A model generated the notes under the pieces. The model saw nothing but the letters and a program-made list of their open reading frames with translations, had not been told where the DNA came from and searched no databases. From Branchiostoma floridae (lineage: Eukaryota; Chordata; Leptocardii; Amphioxiformes; Branchiostomatidae), in the NCBI RefSeq assembly GCF_000003815.2, contig NC_049988.1, positions 5,906,950 to 5,970,949 on the forward strand: a DNA stretch of 64,000 bases, written 5' to 3'. This document shows positions 24,701-39,200 of the stretch, piece after piece; position 1 is the stretch's first letter; every line of letters starts with the position of its first letter. The position numbers and the translations under genes were made by a program.

Positions 24701-27700
24701 AGTATATCAGCATCCCTCAGGTCTCACCAACAAAGAGATTATTTATGGTCACTTGTCCAACCTTCAAAACAATAAAACATTGAACAGGTGTATCCTACAG
24801 TCCAAACATTACCTTTTCTGCACCGCCATTAGCAATGCCTACCGCACGTTCCGTGCCGTAGAACATAGACTGCTAGAGTATGCTTAAGGTAGTGTTAGTG
24901 GTTTCAAAGGGAATGTAAGTGTCTATGAATTCGAGAGCCAATTGTAAAGTTGTATAGTAGTGTATCTGCTGTAGTCAGAGATATAGTCAAGAAACTGTAC
25001 ATGTTATTGTCATAATTTGTGTAATTATTATTGTTATATTTAAATAAAGCTTTAAAAAATAAAGAACATACGTCGATTATGAGAAATGCATTTATACGGT
25101 TCGTAAACCCTCATACTCCGCTTTACAAGCAGCAAACGCTGTGAGACGTTTTCGTGAATATGTTGTTTCGTGCGAGAAAAAGGTGTTGCTATCGCACACC
25201 TGTAGAAATGGCTCGCATTGATATAATGCTAATTAATATCTAACCTTATCCCTGATTGGCTGATGACAGAGCAAAGATGTAAAATTTTTCGAACAAGGTC
25301 TTCTTCGCTTCACAACCTTCTTCTAATTCTTCCGCAGTATCACGTTCGAAAACATTCCATGTTTGGATTGCCCTGACTCTGCCTAGTTCATATCGCACAG
25401 ATAATATTTGTTTCATTCTGTACTGATGAAGACGACAGATAGTCGCCGAAACGTCTACGGAAGAATTAAAAGAAGGTTGTGAAACGAAGAAGACCTTGTT
25501 CGATTGATCTACCAACCTGATAAAACTATTTACGGAGGTAAGATTTTTGTTTGCTGGACTTCTTTCCACAGCTTCATGTACTGGGCGGACGGCGGTTATG
25601 GCATAATTCACCGTGCCTCGCTGGACGGTACCAACCACACGGCTCTCATTGCAGGCTTAAGTCATCCCTACGCCATCACAATAGACTACAATGGTGAGAA
25701 ATAGACCATAGTTAGAGACATTTTACCAATATGATCCTGTATCTTTTTACACAAAGCAAAGGTTAATTTAACGAAGCACAACATGTTTGGACACTTGTGT
25801 TAATAATTTAATGAGTATCAACCGAATCGCAGTATTGATTCGGGTATACATTCTTATATCACTGGTTCATAGTCTGGTCCGGACCTGAACCTGGACCTGA
25901 TTCAGTATGTGAGTTGAATGGACGATACTTATGGACGATACTTAAAACGAATGAATGGACGAATGAACGATATGGAAGAATGGACGATACTTAAAACAAT
26001 GGTCCATTTCGCTACAACGAAATCTGTTTTGTGGTTTATTCGACCCCCATTGGCGTCTGTCAAAATCAGACTCTACTCTACTCCGCTCTTGTTATATTCC
26101 TCGACCTGAAAGCCCCAAAACGTGTGAATACCTTATCATATAATCTGTTTATTTTCCAATAGGTCCAACATCCGGTTCAGCGATTTTTTTTCAGGTCCGG
26201 TTTTTCTGGACCGGTCCAATAAGAAAAAAACGGTTTTGTACCGTATTTGTACCCACCCCTAGTCTTGACCGCTTTATTTGTTTATCCCATCCAGAGGATC
26301 GATTGTACTACCGTGATCAGCAATACGGCATCTACAGCTCTGACCTGCTGGGGAACGATGTCCGAGAAGTTCTGTATGAGGAAGGGAAGTGGGTTCGTGG
26401 TATCGCGGTTGATGAGCACTTCATCTACTGGTCGTCTAACTGGTGGGATACATCATCGTCAACCAACCGCGGTATGATAGGAAAGTGAGAAAATTTCGTA
26501 TTTTCCCAGAACTATCGTAGAGTGGAATTTGTTATCACAAAGCACAGTAGGGGCCTCTTCTCTGGGCAGTTTTAAAGAACGCTTCCAGATAGATGTGCAA
26601 AAGTTAGGTGTGACGGGTCGTTCGGTGCAATATAACCAGCTGCTGCCGCGCCGCGTGCCGGCGAAGATGGTGTGTTACTCCGTCTCGAACGTTATCTCAA
26701 CCAGGAATGGCATAAACATGAGTATACTAAGCTATTTAAAGTGGCAGAGCGATTAGTCATTTGCTACATAGAACCCTTTACCATCGTTATGTGTATGCAA
26801 CTACGTACTAGATATTAGTCTTGATGTTTTGTACATGTATTACACCCGAACTTGTCATACATTGTACCCGTACAATTGTTGCGCAATAAAGAATGAATTC
26901 AGTTATATGTTATATATGATAGGTAATTAAGGACACAAATGTTTCGTTCCATGCCTCAAGGATGTCTAAGTCCGACATGACTAGGACTGTTTTGGTGGAC
27001 GGCCTAGGTGGTCCATGGGGCATCTACATTACCGAGGCAGGTCCTGCTGGTAAGTACAACTTCTAACAGATGTATGATGGCGGTACAAGAAGCTACGTGT
27101 ATGTAAAAGAACGTGCAAACAATGCACGTCAAATGTGATGGAAGACGAAACACGATGTATGTCAAACTGCTATTTCTACGATCACGAAAGAAAAGAGCTG
27201 TTTGAAGAGGCCACCAAATTCCACCATAAGTAGTGGGAAATGCTTTTGCCTCAGCTCGGTATCCGCAGCTACCAAAAGCCTTTTGTAGATTGAAATCCTG
27301 AAGGACAGAATTAACAGATTGTTTCCCCGCCACAGAGATCCCCTGCTCCCCCGGGTACTTCCCGTGCGGTCAGGGAAATGCCTGCATCCTGGCGTGGAAG
27401 CGGTGTGACGAGGCGACGGACTGTCCAGACGGGAGGGACGAGGAAGGTTGCGGTAAGTTGTAAAAATATAGAATACAACACGGTGTATTCCGTATCACCC
27501 GAGGTACAAGCCCGACCGCGGGAAGGATCGCCCGAAGGCCGGAGGATGATACGACCCGCGGGAGGGCTGGGACCGAGGGTGGTGCGGAATACACCGTGTT
27601 GTATTTCATTTATGTCATACCCACCTGAGAAAACACATGTTAAGATGCGAAATGCATCAGAAGTTGAGAAAATGTTGTGTCCTCGAACAGAAAATTGCAA

Positions 27701-30700
27701 CATCAGCAATTCTAACGTCCGAGTCCGATATTCGAATTTTTAACCGTGCCGCACTCGGCCCGCTCGAAATAGTTAGATTTACTGGAAGGAAGCCCGTGTG
27801 ATAAAACTTCGAAGCCTATGTGATACATGTAGAGTACAACACGGTGATTTTTGACAGCCCTTTTCTTACATGTTTCCCCACCACTCCAATTCGAATGGAG
27901 CCTGTGTGATACGCCTTTCGAACCGGTCTGATACGGAAGTTATGGCCCGGTCCGGAACACCCGTATCGAACGTTTTCGCGTCACAGGTATGACATGAATA
28001 TAGAATACAACACGGTGTATTTCGTATCACCCGAGGTACCACCCCGACCGCGGGTCGGATCGCCCGACGGCCGAAGGCCGGAGGGTGGTCCGACTCGCGG
28101 GAGGGCTGGGACCGAGGCTTCGTATCAGACCGGTTTGAAAGGCGTATCACACAGGCTCCATTCGAATTGGAGTATGGGGAAACATGTAAGAAAAGGGCTG
28201 TCAAAAGTCACCTACCTGAGGTTTAGTGAGTGGTAAACTCACATTGGCAGCAAAGTCTGTACATGTAGTCTAAAAGTTCTATATCGTCTCTCTAGAAACG
28301 TTTGGCTATTTTGGTACGGTGCAAAGGACAACACCACAGCAGAACGAACTCTGGTGACTTTTGACCTACTCATGGAGGACAGCAAAACATTTGTCTTAGA
28401 CTTCACAGGACACCCCAAACATAGCTAAAAATCTACTTGTTTTAACAACATGAAATCGCCAAAACCCTTCCTTGTCATTTCCAGATCAAAAATGCCAACA
28501 TTTTCCAAGGAAAAGGCTGCTTTTAACAAATCAAATTCGACCTAATACGCCTGCGTAATGGTCCAAACCTTTCAACTGCGTGCTTGCTGTGCCTGGGTAC
28601 GGGTATCTTCACTTCTAACGAGGAACCACACATCTCTCTTGCTGGACAAACTTTATTCACTGATTGAGCAGATTTATCAATGCCGCATTTCAATAATTAT
28701 GTAATGTGAATGGTTTTGAAATAATTTTCAAAGCGATGATTTACATTGTTGTAATTTTCAGTGTGCCTGCCAATTCCGGTGGATTTCGACCTCGGCGACA
28801 GACTTGCGGTGCTGCCGAATCAGCTGGGCCAGACGACGTTTGAAGAGATACAGAATTCCTCTACCGTGGCGATACTCAACAGTTCGCCCAACAACGCAGA
28901 GACCCAACATCCTGAGTTCCGGGAATTTGCATCTGTGGTCATCTTCCCGCGATGTGTTGTCTCCGTAGCTTCCTGCTCCTCGTCTCAACATGGAGTCGAT
29001 ACGACCTCGTGCTTGTGAGCAAAAATGCTGCATTTGATTGGACACTGTGCCAAATGCTTCAGGAACAGTTACTGGAAAGGCCGATATTTGCTAGCGAGCA
29101 AATACAGCATGTTTCACTCCATCTCCGTAGCCTAGAGCTATAGCAGAGCTATAGCAGAGCAGTAGTAGTAGAGACACACGGTATATCACCGCATCGTTGT
29201 TTTTTCTAGCTGAACACAACACGGAGATACGCCATCCCCATCCCCGTTCAAAAATGGAGCGTTTGAATTCCATATTAATTTCTTTTATAGAAATGCACCA
29301 TCCAATTATCACCCCCACTCCAAAATGTTTTATCAATTCGACCCCCAGAAGAATGCTCTCAATGTTGCCCTATTTTTGTCCATAGTGTGAAAGCTACCCG
29401 AATGACCAAATTCCAGATCTTTTCGCTTTTATTTCATGACACAGGAAGCAAAATCTTTTGGGGGCCAAAATTCGCAAAAAGCAAATTTTACAATTTTAAA
29501 GTGTGAATGAAAGTTCTGTGTCATTTAGTTTTAATACAAGGGAATAAGAGCCAAAGATATACATTTTGGGTCTAGAAAAGTTCTTTTCAAAATAAAAAAT
29601 TAAAACTCGTCTTTCAAATGGTGTATGCAAAAGGTGTTAATAAAGTCCTATAGACATATATCCTAGCCTGGTATCCAGCCGTATTATAGCTCCCGCGCAT
29701 CTTCTGTCCTCTTCGAAATATTTGCGAAGAGGACAGAAGATACGCGGGAGCTATAATACGGCTGGATACCAGGCTACATATATCCGGGGCACATCTATTC
29801 CAAATTGCAGGTCATTACCTTGTAAAACCAGGGCGGTACAAAATATACATTTTTGGAGTAAGAATGAAAAAAAGCTGAATTAAGTAATTTTAGAGCCTAT
29901 ATAAATGAATTAAGGAAACGTCTGGGGCAAGTTGCCAGCTGTATCTCCGTGCCATACTTCAAATTTCAAAAAGTGCCAAATTTGGCCCCTACATGCATGA
30001 ACAAAATGAATCCATTTGAAGATTTGTCAGGAGAAGAAAAAGTAAGGATATATTTCAATCCATACTGTGTATTTGATTAATGTACATTCAGTGTTTTATA
30101 TCATGCTTAATATCAGCCATCTGGTAGTTCCTGCTCACGATTTGGAGAATAACGTTCTCGCTTTAAATGTTATAATTTGTTGGTACTGTTTTAAAGATCT
30201 GTGATGATGATGGGAGATGGCAAACCTTTACCCTATCCCTGTTTAGTCCAATTTGTGAATAGATAGGAAACGTATTGCTTTTCTGGGTTTACGAAGAAGA
30301 GGGTGGTAGTTCTGAATCTGCCTAATCCCCACTCCCATGGGAAGATTTTTTAGACAATATTTTAAGAAAATCTTAAATTTTTTCGAAACAATCGAGATTT
30401 TTTCATAACAATCTTAAGATCTTCCATAGCGTCTCAATATTCTTTGAAATGATCTTAAGATTTTTTTCCAGACATCTCAAGACATGGGACTTTTTCAAAG
30501 CAATTTTCAAAACATCTCAAGATTTAACACAAAATCTCAAGATCTATTGTAAAAATCTCAAGATTTTTCGATTTTCAATGAAACCCCCCCTGAGGGTCAT
30601 AATGATCCTCTGAGTAACAGAGAAGTTCCTCACAAAATATCAGATATGCCATTTTAAGCTGTAAATGGCTACAAGCATTAAAAGTGCTCTGCTCAGTCCA

Positions 30701-33700
30701 ATAACAATCTGCTCGCTGTTACTATATTTTGTAGGGGCACACAACTGCTAGCGTGCCGTTCGTGGTGTGAGGAAGTCCTAGCCATGGCCGATGACCGGAT
30801 GAAGGACCAGCTCCCTGCCTGTGACTTGTTTCCCTCGCCACAAAACGGTTGTTGGAACCTTAAACCAGAATGGAAGAACAACGAATGTAAGGAGGAATAC
30901 TCCATGTCTCCATTCACTCGCTACTTTTCTTAACTCTTACTATTCCCCATAGCTCAGAGATCATAAAGTTAACCTGTGCTGATGAAAGCCATTGTGAAGT
31001 AACTAAACTTTATCTACCCAACACTGAAAATCTGTATCTGTATCTATCTAGTCAGTATAATAATTTGTATTGTATAATGTGCTGTTACCAGGACTAGGCA
31101 TTAATAATATCATCCGGCTCGTTGGATAGCCTTGGCTGTATATCTTTTTATCAATTCAGCTTTTGGTCACTGAATTTCATGTTCAGTTTGATTTCACCAC
31201 ACACGTTTTTAGTAATGCATCATTTTGTACACGATAATTGATGATACATGTGGCGATTTCTCCTTTAATATCCAGTTTGCTATCATGGTAACGGCATGAA
31301 CTACCGTGGTAGATCGAGTAAAACTATATCCGGTGCAGAATGTGTGAAGTGGTCCGATGCGCAGGCTGGTTTCTACACGACCGAGTACCCCTGGGCCAAC
31401 TTGGTGAACAACTACTGCCGCAACCCTACCGGTCACGACCGGCCATTTTGTCTGGTGGAAGAAGGCAGACAAGAAGACTGTGACCTTATTCCATGCAGTA
31501 AGTTCTTTATCACTACAAAAAAGAAATAATTTTGTTTTTTTTAGGTTACTTGATTTTTCTTAACTCGTTTATTAATTTCAAGAAAGAATAAGAAATGAAA
31601 ATTGAAGATTCCTTTAACAGTGATTCTTATAACAAAGAAAAATCTTACTTTTCTTGATTTAAGAATTGATTTCTTTAAGAGATTTTCACTCCCAGAATTT
31701 CCTAAAAATTCAAGTTTAATTTTCTTATTTGTGTGCCTGACAGGATTTTTTTCTTGTCCTGTTTAAGAAAATATTAGAATTTTTAGAGCTTGTAAGAATG
31801 ATAATATCAGTTTAAGAAAAACGCTGTGAAAATTACTTAAAGACCAGAAATCTGGACCCAGGGTCCACAATAACCATAAAACTATATAGATGCTCCCTGC
31901 TGAACTGTGCCAGGAGGTTTGAAAGCTGAATTGACCCTCCAGACCACATAAAAACTAATTAGAAGCCATGGGGAGTCCAGCCAGTGTCTGCTGCCAGAAA
32001 CAAAGGGATGGTATTACGACATAACGTTGAAAGTTATTAGCACTTGTACCAATTGTACCTTATCACTAGCGCTACGACCTGTACTTAGCTTGTTTGAGCA
32101 CAAATGTACAATAAAGGTCATTCATTCATTCATTAACTGTCAGATCTGTTTGAAAAATTTTCTCCAAAACTTGTCTACAAAATGCTGTCAAACAAAGCAA
32201 AATGACATATAAGCGTGCTGCAAGGCTAAAGACACCATACCATATTTTCTACAACATTAGGTTTGAAGGAAGAAATATCAGACCAGTGTTGAAAATTCAA
32301 AATGTTGCCAGATTTCTTGTGCCTTTGAAGTCAGTCTAGAAGTACATCTACACACTTTCCTGCACTATCTTGCTCTCTACCTTTGTCTGAGTTACTGAAT
32401 GTCAGTATCATTGCTATTTAGTATCTTGCCTTTCAGAAGCTATTTGGTGTCGTGTTTTGAAATAAGAGCTGTCTATATAGAATAAGATCATTTATTTTGG
32501 TAAAGATTAGTCCCTCTCAATTTGTATTTCTTTTCAAGTAGTTATGAGCTTCCTGATGGATTTTGTGTGTCTACAAATAGAACTTGTAATCGCAGCACCG
32601 TCTTTGCAATGTGAATGAGTAGAATTACTTGTACAGTCACCACCAGCAACATGGGTATAATATCTCAGTCCCCCAATGTTTCCCTTCCTTTCAAGTTCCA
32701 GGCTGGGCATAGTGGGTCCATGGTGATTACTTCACATGATTTCTGTTTAGAGAAAGCGTACACATTTACATTTTATGTGCAAACAAACTAAAACTCTTTA
32801 TCTATCTGTAACTATTTGAACTCTACGGAGTACGTATGAGCCATGCTCCGGGCACCCATGTTCACTGTATGAGAGCCTGTTGTAGACTGAACCCGGTAGT
32901 TTACGTTAGCCGAATTTATTGGGTGATTTTATAGTACCACCTTTGGGAAAAAAATTCGTGGACAATTCAATTAATAAGCTGATTCAACTAATAGCTGATG
33001 TCATCCATAAAATTTACTTGCTGTGACCTGATCTAATTTTCTTAAAGATTGAATCTAACTTTCATAAAAATGATTGCCCCTCTAACTTATAACACCTAGA
33101 TGAAAACGGTTGCTGGGACATGGGTCCTCCAACCAACGGCATCAGAGTCCCTGCCAAGAGGTTCTACAACGTGGGAGAAAGAGTCACTTACACCTGCAAC
33201 GAAGGGTACAACCTTGATTTTAGGCATACCAGCAGGGTAACATGCTTTGAAGATGGTATCTGGCAATATGACAAACCCAGCTGTTCAGGTAAGGCCATGT
33301 TGATTTGATTATATGGATGACATCTACGCGCGCATCAATTTTGATAAGAAAGGGATAATAAGTAAAACTTGAGTACTATGAAGTCAATACTGTTGTTTTG
33401 AGCTGGGCATAAAGCCGTAAATGTCATAACATGACCGCACAGACACCCACCAAGGATAAAGGGTCCTTACGGTGCGTGTTTACATTGAAAAGTCGCAAAT
33501 AACCAAAGGTTCGAACGCGCATTCGGTTCGAATTACGTAATGGAACATAATCGAACATGGTTCGAATTCGGCTGGACAAGGGGACACGCGCCCGAACTCG
33601 AACACAAATCGAGCGTGCCTGGGCCGCCTTAGCTCAACCGAGTGAACCATACTGTAACTTGCACAAAGCTACTGCAAACAAGGTTTAACACATGCTGTGG

Positions 33701-36104
33701 ATTAGTAAATAAATAACTGAACATTTCTCATACCTATCTATAGGCCATAACAATTTTGTATCAGCAGATTAGCTAAGTTCTTGGATCAAAGGACCGGTTC
33801 ATTGATCTTCTCTATTCCTTCATATTTCGCGGTCCTGTTCCCGTCTGCTAGTCCATTGCATAGCTCATTTAAGTTCTCGTAAAACATATACAAAGAAACA
33901 CAGTATTTTACGATACATTAACATGTGCGAAAGGATCCACTTTTAAAAGCCAGATATGCCTTTCTGTTGCCTTTGCTATATCTGAAAATCTGCTAAAATA
34001 TATCTCCTTTCTTTATAAACTTATAAGTAGATAGATCACTGCGTAAATTTTTGTTTACGTGCTGTGAGTAAATAACTACATCTAATATTCCAATCATCTT
34101 GACACGGGTTCGGTCATGATCAGTCTGCATTTGATACAAGCTGTCCTCCTAACTGTGAACATGCAGTGCCGTATCATACCTATATCACATTAATTCACTA
34201 GTAAGAGGAAAAAATTGTGTCTACTAGTAAAAAATGTGAAAGCACCCCACTATCACATTAATTTACTAGTGGTAAATAGACGATTATTGAGATAAAAGTT
34301 CGAAAATGAGTTATCACAACTTTTCCGACTATACAGTGTTCTGTCCGCAAATACTATTAAAAGCTAAATAAATGTGATAAATAATCAAGTCTACATGCAT
34401 CATTTCTCTCCTTAGTGGACATTAGCGGTAAACTTGAAGAGGACCTGCTCAATGGGTACAGTGAAAGCCAGCCACCTGATATTGAGAGAGGGGGTCACAC
34501 AATTATCGTCTTCAATGGAACTGTGGAAGAGGTCATCGACCTGGTATGCTTTGTTTGTTTGTTTGTTTGTTTGTATTGCATACCCGGTAAACCGCCCCAA
34601 GACGTAACACACCAGGTTTGTACTGAACATTACAAGCTGCATATCCTGACAGATTTATTTGATCCACTCACACCGGGAAGGACCCCTACTCTTTTCGATA
34701 GGTGTGGTGGGTTCTTTAACGTTAACGTGCTCGAGGGGTGGCTCTCCTCCATTTAACGTCCTATCCGAGGGACAGCCTTAACCGAAGCTACATGTAGGTG
34801 CTCCTTTTCATCTGATTGAAGTGAGAAAAGTCGAGTAAAGTGCCTTTCCCAAGGGAAGAAAATTGGTGGTACATCCACGGATTCGAACACAGAACCCCTG
34901 GGTTATGAATCGAACACTCTGCCGATTGCATTACATGACCCCTTTAGAATCTGTTATACATTTTAGACCCTCCTTGGTTTATAAGCAAAAGCAAAACTCA
35001 CGTAGGTAACAGAATTGAAGTAACGGATCATGTCATTTTTATTTTTTTTTCCATTTCAGGACGAAAAGAAAGAGCGTCTGGTTGCCTCTATAGTCATTGA
35101 CTTCGTAAGTGGGCCCTGTTATGACAACTTCGACAAGTTAGAAAATATTGTATTTATGTCGCGATGTCGTTTTGCATTCAAGACATTTTGCGGTTTTCCA
35201 ACGGTTAACCTTATTCAGACCGGGTGTCTTTCATGTCTCATAAAGTCAGAACCGTTTACACTGAAACCACCAAATATGGTGACTTTTCCTGAAATTTAGT
35301 TGGCAACAATTTCACAAAGTTTGGCAAGTTTTCCATTTTTTCGTGCTGCCATGGTAATCGTTTGTTGACAGGCAAATTTGACGAAATTCGATAATTTCGA
35401 TTCCAACAATGTATTTTTCGTTTATTGACTATATCATGGCTATTTTGTTACATGACTAAAATCTTATTATCTAGAATATCTTAAAATTAAATTGTTAAAT
35501 TTCTAAAATTAAATAGAATTAAATTATTTTTTATCTTCAAATGAACGTTTTAGTCTATTTCCTTTGTCTTTTGCGATTGTTTGCTAAAAAAATGTATTTT
35601 TGAAAACTCAAGGTGATGGATATAAGATGGCGGAGTCCAACTGGTATCTTAGATGTGCATGACGTCATTTTATGACATCATTGAAGTTGCTGTTGGCTAC
35701 ATTATCATTCTGTTATATGCACTTGCTGTTACATTTTTGTAGCATACCTTGGTGTTCTGGTTATACCCTTTTCCCATGATTGCAGCCAATAGTCAAGTTG
35801 ATGACGCCATAACTACGTCGCATTACGTCATTAAATTTTCTTTAAACCTTTAGATATTTCGTGTACATCATTCTCTAAAAAAATGCTTTCCATGTGAGAA
35901 GCCCAAAGATTGACCAAAAAAGCCCGATCTGAATAGTGTTAAATTATTCGCAAATTTTGATTTTTTTTCCAGACATGGCGGGATAGCCGACTGGAGTGGA
36001 AGCCAAAGTACTTCGGAAACATTGAAACCCTCAGCGTCGTGGGCAGCAGCATCTGGACCCCTACATTTACTCTAAAGAGGAAGTATGTAGTCTGTTGTTG
36101 TAAC

Positions 36105-36145
<41 letters not shown>

Positions 36146-36212
36146 CGCGCGCGCGCGTGTTTGTGAGTGTGTGTGTGTGTGTGTGTGTATGTATTTGTGT
36201 GCGTATGTGTAT

Positions 36213-36259
<47 letters not shown>

Positions 36260-39200
36260 CGCGCGTTTGTGAGTGTATATCTGTACATGTGTGTGTCATA
36301 TTTTTGTGTGTGTCTGTATATCGACCAGTGAGGACTGCTTTTTTCCTATATTCAATATACATTATATATATTTCGCAAAATAGTGCTGACCCTTTGTACC
36401 GAGGCCTGCCAGATGACGTACTTCTCCTGATCAGCACCGATGGTACAGTTAGATGGAGGGTAGAGACTCTGACCAGCACCATCTGTACTACACACCCGTT
36501 CTTCTTCCCTGCGGACACCATGGAATGCCACATCTGTTTTTCTGTTTCCCCAGCAATTGATCAAATCGTCGGTAAGGTCAAATTAATAGATACGTCATAA
36601 ATCATATCATTAGTTTCATTTTATTGGAGTGTATTACAGTGTAATAACGTATTTCAGATTTGCCCCTACACGTACATTGGACTCACAAATACAAAACAAG
36701 ATGCCTAAATTTAGAGACATGTAACTAAAGGTGAAGTAATACATTACGGCAAAACGACGAGCGATGATTTCTTCCTATATTCAATTATACAGTGGCACTT
36801 GTATCACATCAAAACCATCAAAAGTATACGAAGGAAAATTTCTAAGACAAAGAAAACTAATGATGCCAGTACACGTCTCTCAATGACAATAGAGTCGTTT
36901 CCAGATACGGTAGCCATCTTGGATTTCAATGACAATAGAGTCGTTTCCAGATACGGTAGCCATCTTGGATTTTCCGGGCCATGCAACAAAGCGAGGCTGG
37001 ATAGGAGAGTCCCTAGTTGAAAGCATATATTAAAGTATAGGTAGGCCATCTTCAGTTGTAAGGTCTGCCCCTCTGAGGCTTAGGTCACATTTTCAAAAAG
37101 GGGAATGATATGAAAGACATCAAAATACACAAAATGTCAAAATAAGATTCAAGGACATAATTTGTGTACTTTTCTAGGTATACAATTTGATTTTTAGTTT
37201 CTTAAAACATCCCGGCCGGGCCCCGGTTTGGAAATGTGACCTAAGCCTAACATGAAGTACCTGCGAAGCTTAAGTCCCGGAATTAACTCTATTTGTTATG
37301 ATGATTTGTTAAACACAGAATGCGGTGGGGGCAGTTCCTGTGACGTCTGGTCTTCCCCACAACAGGAGGGCGAATGGAATCGGAAGGACAAGATCTTCGC
37401 TAAAGGCAACAAGGAGGCGTGCTTCGCTGTTCAGCTGGAGAGGATCCCGCTGTTCCACATCGCCACCACTGTTGGCCCCTGCGCCATCCTGGTGGTGCTG
37501 ATGACCATCACCTTCATCATGCCGATAGACAAGGGAGACCGGATCGCCTTCGGAGTGACCATCCAACTCTCCATGGTCGTGTCTCTCGTTTTTGTCACCG
37601 AGGTACTTCCTGTCAAGGGACAGTTGCCTTTTTTGGGTGAGTAAAGATGAATAATGGAAAGTTGAGATGTTCTTGATTTATGCACTGTTAATGCAAATGG
37701 CGTGCACGTTTGCATAAGTTATTCATGGTGATGTTCACCTTTAAATAACACATGTCAAAGTATATAGTTCCCCTCATTTATCTTGAGCAGTTTTGCCTCT
37801 CATGAGTTCTCATTTGCATGCTTCTGTTTATGATGTCCAAAATTTCATGAATTACATGTAACAAAACAAATATCATGGATGATGTTACAGCCACTCTGAT
37901 TGTCGTGTGCATGGGTCTGATGGGACTTTTCCTCTTCTTCACCATGGGCATCATCACTCTTCACGACAAGGAGGGGAGTCTGTCTCCAATGTCGAAGACT
38001 TTCTTTCTCCAGTACATGGCAAAGTACGTGTCACTCGTTACAATATTAAATTTGATACTAAGGCCACATTGATTTGAATGTATGGATGACATGCTCTGGG
38101 AACCCAAAAACTGATGCGAGCGTGCGAATAAAAAACGTTTGGCCTAAAAAATGTCTTTATTATGAAATTAAAGTGGTCAGAAAGATTTAACACACAAAAT
38201 GACTCAACACACAGAGTATGTTATACCGAACAATAGATTTTTTTTTTCACATCTTCTTCTTTGACCTTAGAATTGCCGTTGGCAATTTTGACATTAGTAT
38301 ATTACGTTTTCTGACATTTTTGCGATCTATGCCATGTATTTCCTCATTGTGCAGCTGCTTTGTACGATATACATGTACAGTATGGTAACCGTTGTTAGAC
38401 TCCGGAACGGGGCTGGGGTTTTTTTTAGGGGGGGGGGTCGTTGGTCCGCGATTTTCAACGTTGGCTATGTTCTCTTGTGTCGGAAAAGAAGTTTGCCGAG
38501 GAAGGGAGTTTGCTGTCATTATAAGAGGTTGCTTTCAGAAGGTATATGAAAAATCTATGAAATTTGTTTTATTCACGATATCAATCGGTTACAAATTAGT
38601 ATCTTGACATTCAACTTTCTTTCCAACAATCTTCCTGATACATTTGATACGTTTCTAAACTAAAATTCTATCTATGTCAGTCAGAAGCATCCACGTGTGC
38701 ACAAGGGGTGAGTACCGGTGCAGGAACAGGTCCAGTTATGGTCCAGAGGATCAGGTCCAGGTCTGGACCCAATTGTCTGAGAAAAGTTCTAAATGGGAGA
38801 TACTCAAAACAATTGTCCAGTTCGCTGCAAAGGAATCAGTGTTTGGTTGAGCATCCGACTCCCACTGGCGTTTTAAAATCTACTTGGCTTTGTGCACCGG
38901 TGAAAAACGGATCATCATGTTAACAAAACTGTAGAAACTTGGTAGAAATGGTCACAAACTCTTTTCTATTGTTATTTTCATCCCCCGGCAAGGCGCAAAA
39001 CCGTGTACTAGTAAACGCCTGCCGATATAATCTGTTCATTTTCTTATCTCTCCAAGATCCGTTCCACTGATTTTTTTTCAGGTCCTATTTTTTTCGGACC
39101 GGTCCAACACGAAAAAAACGGTTTTGTACCAGTACGCTATACCGCTATACCCCCCCCCCCCCCCCTCTCATTCTCTTTCCTCCTTGCCGATGTTTATAAG

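Noticed and set aside
26295-26471. Donor at 26472 (cgcg|gtatga) for chimeric-gene exon 5
   Set aside because: It leaves phase 1, which does not fit exon 6. The donor at 26485 gives phase 2 and joins the last propeller blade correctly.
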